From Chloroflexota bacterium (lineage in GTDB: Bacteria; Chloroflexota; Anaerolineae; 4572-78), in assembly GCA_024278725.1 (NCBI GenBank), contig JAJRSQ010000375.1, positions 1 through 18,621 on the forward strand: DNA of 18,621 bases. The letters run 5' to 3'. Of this stretch, positions 13,632 through 18,621 are shown piece after piece (the stretch's first letter is position 1; the number at the start of each line of letters is the position of its first letter). The notes beneath the pieces are model-generated. The model searched no databases. It was not told the origin of the DNA and saw nothing but the letters and a program-made list of their open reading frames with translations. A program made the position numbers and the translations under genes.

Positions 13632-13647
13632 ATAAGGGTAGCCTTAT
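13632..13647 (+). promoter_or_regulatory. DtxR/IdeR-like operator before the iron operon
   Basis: ATAAGG-GTAG-CCTTAT is a dyad 18 bp before the ATG of the DtxR-family gene. Read as a 19-mer from 13633 (TAAGGGTAGCCTTATTTTT) it shares AGG-x-TAGCCT with the known DtxR/IdeR consensus TTAGGTTAGSCTAACCTAA. Binding by the adjacent regulator, giving iron-dependent autorepression, is inferred. I could not place a convincing -35/-10 pair around it. Confidence 0.6.
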
Positions 13648-13665
13648 TTTTTCGTAGGTATTTTT

Positions 13666-14304
13666 ATGGTAGACCTAATTTTAGATAGCCCTATCATCAC
13701 CGAAAGTACAGAAATGTACCTGTTGCGCATCGCGCAATTGCAACAGGTGCGCTCGCCCGTGCCGATTCCGTTGCTGGCGCAGGAGTTGGCGGTGTCACCG
13801 GTGTCTGCCAACGAGATGTGCCGCAAGCTCACCCAACGCGAATTAATCACCTACGAGCCGTACAAAGGGGTGACGCTCACCGCGCGGGGCGCGGATTTGG
13901 CGCAGCGGGTGTTGCATCACCGCCGATTGTGGGAAGTTTTTCTGGTGGAAAAACTGGGGATGTCCACCGCCGACGCCGAAGATTTGGCGTGCCGCTTCGA
14001 GCATATCACATCCACCGATTTGGCGGCGCGATTGGCAAATTTTTTACACCCCCACCGTTCCGCTGATGATGCCACCGTCCCCCTCACGACGCTGCACACG
14101 GGCGACAGTGGCATCATCGCCCCCACAGACCCGAACCGCCACGCGCTGACGCCGCTGAATGTCACCGCCGGCAGCCGCGTGACCGTGCTGGCAATCGCCG
14201 AAAACGGCACGCGCCTGCTCGCCACCGAGGGCGGGCAAGTGGCGCTGGCTGCTCCCCTTGCCGCAAAAATTCACATCACCGCCGAGGACATTATCCATGT
14301 TTAA
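13666..14304 (+). CDS. DtxR-family iron-dependent transcriptional regulator
   Basis: 212 residues: N-terminal winged helix (about 10-75), metal-binding dimerisation domain (75-130) and a C-terminal FeoA/SH3-like domain (about 140-212). Aligning by eye with Corynebacterium DtxR, STEMYLL corresponds to TTEMYLR and ACRFEH to ACRWEH. M17, C109, E112 and H113 therefore match the primary site M10, C102, E105 and H106, typical of iron-sensing rather than MntR-type manganese sensors. At the ancillary site E90 matches E83, while R86 and E105 occupy the positions of H79 and H98. It is first in the feo operon; the feoA start overlaps its stop by 8 nt. Expected action: Fe(II)-bound dimer binds the box at 13632-13647 and represses the operon. 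The start ATG has only a weak TAGG signal upstream. Confidence 0.93.
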   Translation: MVDLILDSPIITESTEMYLLRIAQLQQVRSPVPIPLLAQELAVSPVSANEMCRKLTQRELITYEPYKGVTLTARGADLAQRVLHHRRLWEVFLVEKLGMSTADAEDLACRFEHITSTDLAARLANFLHPHRSADDATVPLTTLHTGDSGIIAPTDPNRHALTPLNVTAGSRVTVLAIAENGTRLLATEGGQVALAAPLAAKIHITAEDIIHV

Positions 14305-14566
14305 ATTCAATTTCTTCAAAAAACCGTCATTATTTTCAGCCGATGTTGTCCAGCCGTTGACGAATATTCCGGCGCACACCCCCGTCACGCTCACCCAAAT
14401 CATCGGGGAACGGAAAGAACGTCATCGCCTGACTGCGTTGGGATTGGTTCCCGGTGTCGAAATTGAAATTGTGCAGAATCGGGGCGGAGCGCTGCTGGTG
14501 GCGGTGCGCGACACCCGTTTGGCGCTCGGACGTTCCATGGCAAGCAAAATAATGGTGCAACCATAG
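14297..14566 (+). CDS. feoA: FeoA-family ferrous iron transport protein
   Basis: 89 residues with the SH3-like FeoA fold: VTLTQIIGERKERHRLTALGLVPGVEIEIVQNRGG, then the usual ARDTRLALGR-like strand (VRDTRLALGRSMASKI). An N-terminal extension of about 20 residues (MFKFNFFKKPSLFSADVV) is longer than in many members. The start ATG 14297 overlaps the stop of the regulator gene by 8 nt, with GAGG 9 nt upstream, so translation is coupled; an upstream in-frame ATG at 14258 lies deep in the regulator gene and is rejected. FeoA is a small cytoplasmic accessory protein thought to act on FeoB. The next gene starts 8 nt after its stop. Confidence 0.93.
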   Translation: MFKFNFFKKPSLFSADVVQPLTNIPAHTPVTLTQIIGERKERHRLTALGLVPGVEIEIVQNRGGALLVAVRDTRLALGRSMASKIMVQP

Positions 14567-14574
14567 AGGACACT

Positions 14575-15084
14575 ATGCCCAACATCACTGTCGCTTTAGC
14601 CGGAAACCCCAATGCGGGGAAAAGCACCGTCTTCAACGCGCTGACCGGCTCACGCCAGCACGTGGGGAACTGGCACGGCAAAACCGTCGAGAAAAAATCG
14701 GGGATACTCGAACATAACGGCTACCGCATCGAACTGGTTGACCTGCCGGGAACGTACAGTCTGTCGGCTTTTTCGCTGGAGGAACAAATCGCCCGCGATT
14801 TCATCGTGAATGAGCCGCTTGCCGCGGTGGTGAATGTGGTGGACGCGGGCAATTTGGAACGCAATTTGTACCTGACCACCCAAATTCTGGAAACGGGCGT
14901 GCCGACCATTGTGGTATTGAATATGATGGATATGGCGCACCGCCGGGGATTGCGCATCGACACCGCCAAAATGTCGGTGATGCTGGGAGGCATCCCGGTG
15001 GTCACCATGATTGCCCGCGAAAATCACGGGTTGGACGCGCTGAAAGCCGAGCTGGCGGCGCTGGCAGCCCGACATCGCCCATAG
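14575..15084 (+). CDS. feoB: FeoB N-terminal GTPase as a separate protein (split FeoB, part 1)
   Basis: 169 residues: only the G domain of FeoB. G1 GNPNAGKS (10-17), the switch I region GNWHGKTVEKK around T37, G3 DLPG (56-59) and G4 NMMD (116-119) are all present, so the GTPase should be active. Normal FeoB has GNWPGVTVE here; the histidine and lysine are unusual. The protein ends just after the G domain (LAALAARHRP), where full-length FeoB continues into the helical GDI-like domain. The downstream membrane part begins 14 nt later in another frame with its own ATG. The start has GAGGA overlapping the feoA stop, 4 nt away. Function: GTP binding and hydrolysis gating Fe(II) import, presumably with the membrane part in trans. 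Confidence 0.92.
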   Translation: MPNITVALAGNPNAGKSTVFNALTGSRQHVGNWHGKTVEKKSGILEHNGYRIELVDLPGTYSLSAFSLEEQIARDFIVNEPLAAVVNVVDAGNLERNLYLTTQILETGVPTIVVLNMMDMAHRRGLRIDTAKMSVMLGGIPVVTMIARENHGLDALKAELAALAARHRP

Positions 15085-15098
15085 GAACGCACCCGCAT

Positions 15099-16820
15099 AT
15101 GACCACCATCGCACCCGAAAAACCCCTGATTGAATACGACCCGCACATCGAAGCGGCACTGGCGCGCCTTTCGACGCGCATCGCCGCCAACCCCGCGCTG
15201 GCAACCGCATATCACCCGCGCTGGCTCGCCGTTCAACTGCTGGAGCGGGATGACAAAATTTTGGAACTGGTCGCCCAAGTCCCGCACGGCGCGGACATTC
15301 TGCGTGCACTGGATGCGGAATTGGCGACGCTGGCGAAACAATTGCCCAATGATGTGGATGTCACGCTGGCAGATGCGCGGTATACCTTCGTCAACGAACT
15401 CACCCGCAATATCGTCGCCGCCCCCGCCTCCCCGCACATCCCCTTTTCCGACCGGGTTGACCGCATTATCACCCATCAGATTTTCGGATTGCCCATTTTT
15501 CTGGGCATCATGTGGGTGGTGTTCAAAATCAGCACCGATGTAGCAACCCCGATGCTCGATTGGGTGAGCGCCACCCTCAGCGGTCCCCTCACCCGTCTCA
15601 CCCTGCTGCTGCTCGCCACCCTGAACCTAACGGGCACGTGGGCGGAAAGCCTGCTGATTGATGGCGTCATCGCCGGGGTGGGTGGCGTGCTGGCATTTGT
15701 GCCGGTGCTGATGTCCCTCTATCTCGCGCTGGCAATACTGGAAGATTCAGGCTATATGGCGCGCGCCGCCTTTGTGATGGACAGATTTATGCACGTCATC
15801 GGGTTACACGGAAAAAGTTTCGTGCCCATGATCATCGGCTTCGGTTGCACCGTGCCCGCCATCTACGCCACCCGCACGCTGGAAAATCGGCGCGACCGTC
15901 TGCTGACCGGGCTGCTGGTTCCATTCATGAGTTGCAGCGCGCGCCTGCCGGTGTACATCCTTTTCGCCACCATATTCTTTCCCCGCCGCGCCGGGCTGGT
16001 CATCTTCGGGATATACCTGCTGGGGATTGTCGCCGCGCTCGGTGTGGGAATAATTCTGCAAAAGACGCTGTTCAAACAGCAGGAAACGGTCTCTTTTGTG
16101 ATGGAACTCCCCCCGTATCGCCGCCCGAATTTGCGCAGTGTGTGGATTTATGTGTGGAGTCGCACCGTCGCGTTTTTGAAAAACGCCTCCACCCTGATTC
16201 TAGCCACCAGCCTGCTGGTCTGGCTGCTGATGGCAATTCCGGCGACGGGAGAGGGGTCATTCGCCAACACCCGCGTCAATGACAGCGCTTTCGCCACCGT
16301 TTCCGGCTGGATTGCCCACGCCACCGCCCCGCTCGGCTTTGGGACATGGGAAAGCAGCGGCGCACTGGTCACCGGATTTGTCGCCAAAGAAGTGGTGGTC
16401 AGCACATTGGCGCAGGTGCATGCAGTTGATACCGCCGCCACCACCACCGGCTCATCATCGCCGGGAGACGACGTGTTGGAAATCATCACCTCTTTCGGGC
16501 AAGCCACGCTCGACACCATCAAAGCCATCCCGCTGGTCGTGGGCATCAACCTGTTCGGCGACGATGACCCCGCCCCCGATTCCGCGCTGATGCAGGCGAT
16601 TCGGCGCAGTTTCACCGCATCGAGCGGCGGGCATGCGGCATTGGCGGGGCTGGGGTATATGATTTTCGTACTGCTCTACACCCCGTGTGTCGCCACCGTG
16701 GCGGCGGAACGGCATGAATTTGGCGCGCGATGGATGTGGTTCAGCATTGTGGGGCAAACATCGCTGGCGTGGCTGGTCGCGCTGGTGGTTTTCCAACTTG
16801 GAAAATTAGTGGGGTTCTGA
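15099..16820 (+). CDS. feoB: FeoB membrane permease with helical spacer domain (split FeoB, part 2)
   Basis: 573 residues. The first 115 are soluble and match the helical domain that normally follows the FeoB GTPase (IEYDPHIEAALARL, HPRWLAVQLLERDDKI). The remainder is the transmembrane part with two Gate-type halves. It keeps the hallmark motifs: GFGCTVPA (247-254, conserved cysteine C250), FMSCSARLPVY (276-286), GFVAKEVVVSTLA (426-438) and LLYTPCVATVAA (525-536). Role: Fe(II) passage through the cytoplasmic membrane. The start ATG 15099 has only AGGA about 12 nt upstream, overlapping the previous stop, suggesting coupled translation. The frame differs from part 1, and no single ORF joins them. 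A sequencing or real frameshift cannot be fully excluded, but the break falls exactly at a domain border. The feoC-like gene starts 1 nt after its stop. Confidence 0.92.
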   Translation: MTTIAPEKPLIEYDPHIEAALARLSTRIAANPALATAYHPRWLAVQLLERDDKILELVAQVPHGADILRALDAELATLAKQLPNDVDVTLADARYTFVNELTRNIVAAPASPHIPFSDRVDRIITHQIFGLPIFLGIMWVVFKISTDVATPMLDWVSATLSGPLTRLTLLLLATLNLTGTWAESLLIDGVIAGVGGVLAFVPVLMSLYLALAILEDSGYMARAAFVMDRFMHVIGLHGKSFVPMIIGFGCTVPAIYATRTLENRRDRLLTGLLVPFMSCSARLPVYILFATIFFPRRAGLVIFGIYLLGIVAALGVGIILQKTLFKQQETVSFVMELPPYRRPNLRSVWIYVWSRTVAFLKNASTLILATSLLVWLLMAIPATGEGSFANTRVNDSAFATVSGWIAHATAPLGFGTWESSGALVTGFVAKEVVVSTLAQVHAVDTAATTTGSSSPGDDVLEIITSFGQATLDTIKAIPLVVGINLFGDDDPAPDSALMQAIRRSFTASSGGHAALAGLGYMIFVLLYTPCVATVAAERHEFGARWMWFSIVGQTSLAWLVALVVFQLGKLVGF

Positions 16821-16821
16821 C

Positions 16822-17079
16822 ATGTTACAGGAGATTCTGACGGAAATTGAAGCCGCCGACCACGCCATCAGCATTCCGGCTCTGGCGAAAAAAATGCAGG
16901 TGGAAGAAAGCGCCCTGCGGGGGATGATAAATTTTCTGGTGCGCAAAGGACGTCTTTCCCCCAACCAAACCGAACAACCGTCCCTGCCCGTCGAATGTGA
17001 CGGCTTCGTCTGCCGATGCTGTCCCGGCGGCAACACCTGCCCCGTGGGCGCAAAAACCACGCCCTTCACGGGGCAGTAG
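16822..17079 (+). CDS. feoC: FeoC-like winged-helix protein with cysteine cluster
   Basis: 85 residues. The first 50 form a small winged helix (MLQEILTEIEAADHAISI, ALAKKMQVEESALRGMINFL). The tail holds five cysteines: C59, C64, C66, C67 and C73. C59-x4-C64-x2-C67-x5-C73 resembles the iron-sulfur or iron-binding motif of Klebsiella FeoC (C-x4-C-x2-C-x8-C), with a shorter last gap. The start lies 1 nt after the feoB stop, so it is the last gene of the feo operon. FeoC is known to bind FeoB and, in enterobacteria, to protect it from proteolysis or modulate it. Whether this one senses iron or oxygen through its cluster is inference. Ribosome binding site is weak (GTGGGGT), consistent with coupling. 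Confidence 0.85.
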   Translation: MLQEILTEIEAADHAISIPALAKKMQVEESALRGMINFLVRKGRLSPNQTEQPSLPVECDGFVCRCCPGGNTCPVGAKTTPFTGQ

Positions 17080-17098
17080 CCAAAACACGCCCCGAAAT

Positions 17099-17127
17099 TT
17101 GACAACCATGCTATCCTGAATGATAAC
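17099..17127 (+). promoter_or_regulatory. Candidate promoter of the metal-binding lipoprotein gene
   Basis: A perfect TTGACA (17099-17104) with GATAAC (17122-17127) 17 bp downstream, the latter matching four of six -10 bases. It starts 20 nt after the feoC-like stop. The predicted start near 17134 coincides with the left arm of the following hairpin. Confidence 0.45.
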
Positions 17128-17133
17128 CATCCC

Positions 17134-17168
17134 CAACTGATTGTCCGACTGCAATCAGTTGCTTTTTT
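17134..17168 (+). terminator. Intrinsic terminator or leader attenuator between feoC and the lipoprotein gene
   Basis: A perfect 10-bp stem CAACTGATTG (17134-17143) / CAATCAGTTG (17152-17161) with an 8-nt loop is followed by CTTTTTT (17162-17168). It either ends the feo operon or, because a promoter precedes it, attenuates the lipoprotein gene, whose ribosome binding site lies 16 nt downstream. The stem is only moderately GC-rich. Confidence 0.68.
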
Positions 17169-17194
17169 ATGATTCCCACCATGTGGAGGAAACC

Positions 17195-18103
17195 ATGTTC
17201 CGCTCAAAAATAATTATTTTCGCGCTGTTGACCCTCATCCTCACCGCGTGCGCCAAAACCGCACCCGCATCCAACGGGCAACTGAACGTTGTCGCCACCA
17301 CCGCCATCATCGGCGATATTGCGCGCAACATCGGCGGCGATGCCATCAGCTTGACCGTGCTGCTCCCCAACGGCGCCGACCCGCACAGCTATTCCCCTAC
17401 CCCGCAGGATATGACCGTCGTCTCCGGCGCGGATGTGGTGCTCATGAACGGTTTTCAACTGGAAGCAGGGTTGGGGAAAACCGTTTTAGCCACAGTCGAA
17501 GATGCCACCATCGTGGAAGTATCGGACGGCATCACCCCGCTGGCTGCCGACCCGAACAGTGACGTGGGCGAAGGGGGCGTTGACCCGCACACGTGGACTT
17601 CGCCGCTGAATGGCATCATTTTTGCCAAAAATATCGAAGCGGCGCTGTCAACCGCCGCCCCCGCCCGCGCCGACACTTTTCGCACCAACGCCGCCGCGTA
17701 TATCGCCCGCTTGCAGGCATTGGACGGCTGGGTGCAGGCGCAAATCAACACCATCCCCCCTGAAAACCGCACCCTTGTGACCGACCATGCGGTCTTCGGC
17801 TATTATGTCCGGCAATACGGTCTGAAGCAGGTGGGCACGGTTGTGCCCGGCTTCAGCACTGCCGCCCAACCTTCGGCGCAGGAATTGGCGGCGCTGCAAC
17901 AAACCATCGAGCAATACCGCGTCAAAGCCATTTTCGTCGGGACAACCGCCAACCCCACCGTCGCCGAGCAAATCGCGCAGGATACCGGCATCAAAATCGT
18001 GCGGCTGTACACCGGCACCCTCGGCGAGCCGGGCAGCGGCGCGGAAACGTACATTGATTATATCCGTTTCGACACCGCCGCCATCGTCGACGCCCTGCGT
18101 TGA
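17195..18103 (+). CDS. Metal ABC transporter substrate-binding lipoprotein (TroA/ZnuA/PsaA class)
   Basis: 302 residues. A lipoprotein signal is clear: basic MFRSK, a hydrophobic core and lipobox LTAC with C19 as the lipidated residue. Cluster A-I metal-site residues are recognisable as H64 (GADPHSYSPTPQD), H132 (DPHTWTSP) and H198 (TDHAVFGYY). E284 in AETYIDY falls where PsaA has its aspartate. Three histidines plus a carboxylate resemble TroA and suggest zinc or manganese; iron is possible. The His-rich loop of ZnuA is absent; a short acidic loop (DPNSDVGEGG, 119-128) stands there. ATG 17195 is chosen over one 54 nt upstream because GGAGG lies 5 nt before it and the signal peptide starts there. 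No permease or ATPase gene is adjacent; the next gene is unrelated. Acts on the outer face of the membrane. Confidence 0.93.
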   Translation: MFRSKIIIFALLTLILTACAKTAPASNGQLNVVATTAIIGDIARNIGGDAISLTVLLPNGADPHSYSPTPQDMTVVSGADVVLMNGFQLEAGLGKTVLATVEDATIVEVSDGITPLAADPNSDVGEGGVDPHTWTSPLNGIIFAKNIEAALSTAAPARADTFRTNAAAYIARLQALDGWVQAQINTIPPENRTLVTDHAVFGYYVRQYGLKQVGTVVPGFSTAAQPSAQELAALQQTIEQYRVKAIFVGTTANPTVAEQIAQDTGIKIVRLYTGTLGEPGSGAETYIDYIRFDTAAIVDALR

Positions 18104-18137
18104 GAATGGCGAATGCGCACAATTTGCCCAATCACCC

Positions 18138-18149
18138 GTAACCGGTTAC
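18138..18149. promoter_or_regulatory. Perfect 12-bp palindrome before the cyclotransferase gene
   Basis: GTAACCGGTTAC lies 49 bp before the ATG at 18198 and just ahead of a TTGACA (18156-18161). No -10 fits that hexamer at normal spacing. The palindrome may be an operator; no regulator is assigned. Confidence 0.3.
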
Positions 18150-18197
18150 CATTTATTGACACCCATCACCGACTGTTATTTTTGAAGGAGTTCCGCC

Positions 18198-18621
18198 ATG
18201 GCACGCCGCCGACCCGCCAAAAAACAACCTTCCCGCTCGCGCCGGTTTTTCATCGCCGGTGCAATTGTGGTGCTGACCGGCATCTTTCTGCTGGCGCGAA
18301 CGCGATTCGCGTCGCCGCCTCCCGTCACCGCAACGCCGCCGGCATCCCCCGTCGCCGCCCCGCAATCGCCCGTGCCGACTGCCGCCGCGCAGGACGCGAC
18401 GCGATACGGCTATCGGGTGAAAGCCGTTCTGCCGCATGACCGGCGCGCGTTCACACAGGGGTTGGTTTTTGAAGATGGTATTTTTTATGAGGGGACGGGG
18501 CTGTATGCCCGTTCATCGTTGCGAAAGGTCGCGCCGGAAACGGGCGCGGTGCTGCAACAGGAAAATCTCGCGCCCAATTTATTCGGGGAAGGAATCACCG
18601 TGTGGGGCGATAAAATCATTC
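18198..18621 (+). CDS. Glutaminyl-peptide cyclotransferase, N-terminal part (3' end outside window)
   Basis: 141 codons are visible before the right edge. A basic N-terminus (MARRRPAKKQPSRSRRF) and one hydrophobic segment (about 18-35) form a signal anchor. An alanine/proline-rich spacer (40-70) follows, then the start of the beta-propeller seen in plant/bacterial-type glutamine cyclotransferases: RRAFTQGLVFEDGIFYEGTG, YARSSLRKV and LFGEGITVWGDKI. The family converts N-terminal glutamine to pyroglutamate with release of ammonia, here outside the membrane. The start ATG has AAGGAG (18185-18190) 7 nt upstream. It follows the metal-binding lipoprotein gene by 94 bp on the same strand; a functional link is not evident. 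Confidence 0.88.
   Translation, partial: MARRRPAKKQPSRSRRFFIAGAIVVLTGIFLLARTRFASPPPVTATPPASPVAAPQSPVPTAAAQDATRYGYRVKAVLPHDRRAFTQGLVFEDGIFYEGTGLYARSSLRKVAPETGAVLQQENLAPNLFGEGITVWGDKII

Noticed and set aside
13655..13677. TAGGT...ACCTA inverted repeat over the regulator start codon as a second iron box
   Set aside because: The 13-bp gap does not match the spacing of the DtxR/IdeR consensus, so only the 13632-13647 dyad is called.
17071..17090. GGGGC...GCCCC hairpin at the feoC stop as operon terminator
   Set aside because: Only five pairs with a long loop and no T-run; the hairpin at 17134-17168 is far better.
17141..17194. Upstream in-frame ATG for the metal-binding lipoprotein
   Set aside because: It lies inside the terminator hairpin and would put 18 polar residues before a perfect lipoprotein signal peptide; GGAGG is placed for ATG 17195.

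Overview
This is a GC-rich (roughly 58-60% by eye), gene-dense bacterial chromosome segment. No rRNA, tRNA, CRISPR array, phage module or complete insertion sequence is visible. Several things together suggest a member of Chloroflexota (Anaerolineae-like). These are a very large multi-spanning membrane glycosyltransferase-like protein ending in an ILEI-type domain, a metal-binding lipoprotein, an iron operon with a two-piece FeoB, period-7 short repeats, and a dispersed palindrome of the GTCATTGCGAG type. This is an inference from gene content and style; no marker gene is present to prove it.

Layout. (1) 1-4531, minus strand: a MarR-family regulator gene followed by two ABC exporter half-transporter genes; the second runs off the left edge. 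The regulator has a consensus sigma70-type promoter with a dyad operator over its -10 and start region. A hairpin with a T-run lies between the regulator and the first transporter gene. The two nucleotide-binding domains carry complementary deviations, as in heterodimeric multidrug exporters. (2) 4581-7214, plus strand: a period-7 repeat tract, an ADP-forming acyl-CoA synthetase fusion gene and an HxlR-type regulator. (3) 7244-9090, minus strand: a DEAD-box RNA helicase gene with a long leader. The leader holds an intrinsic terminator and a branched fold that abuts the ribosome binding site. (4) 9204-12437, minus strand: a 933-residue membrane protein (GT-C-like N-terminus, beta domain, C-terminal ILEI-like domain) whose coding sequence contains two in-frame short-repeat insertions, and upstream of it a small CDGSH iron-sulfur protein. 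(5) 12439-13499, minus strand: the tail of a decayed MFS transporter gene, a 134-bp MITE-like palindrome flanked by an 8-bp direct repeat, and a small sulfotransferase gene whose stop codon lies in that repeat.

(6) 13632-17079, plus strand: a ferrous-iron uptake operon in the order dtxR-type regulator, feoA, feoB GTPase part, feoB membrane part, feoC-like gene. Spacings are tight or overlapping, and a DtxR/IdeR-like box sits just before the first gene. The regulator retains the four DtxR primary metal-site residues. The expected logic is that iron-loaded regulator represses its own operon and iron starvation switches on Fe(II) uptake. (7) 17099-18621, plus strand: a TroA/ZnuA-type metal-binding lipoprotein with no permease or ATPase beside it, probably with its own promoter and a leader hairpin, followed by the start of a glutaminyl-peptide cyclotransferase gene that runs off the right edge.

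The items most worth following are the two-piece FeoB inside a self-contained iron-sensing operon, the helicase leader RNA, the repeat-derived peptide segments inside the large membrane protein, the ILEI domain at its end, and the MITE-like insertion. I did not find a clearly new multi-gene system.
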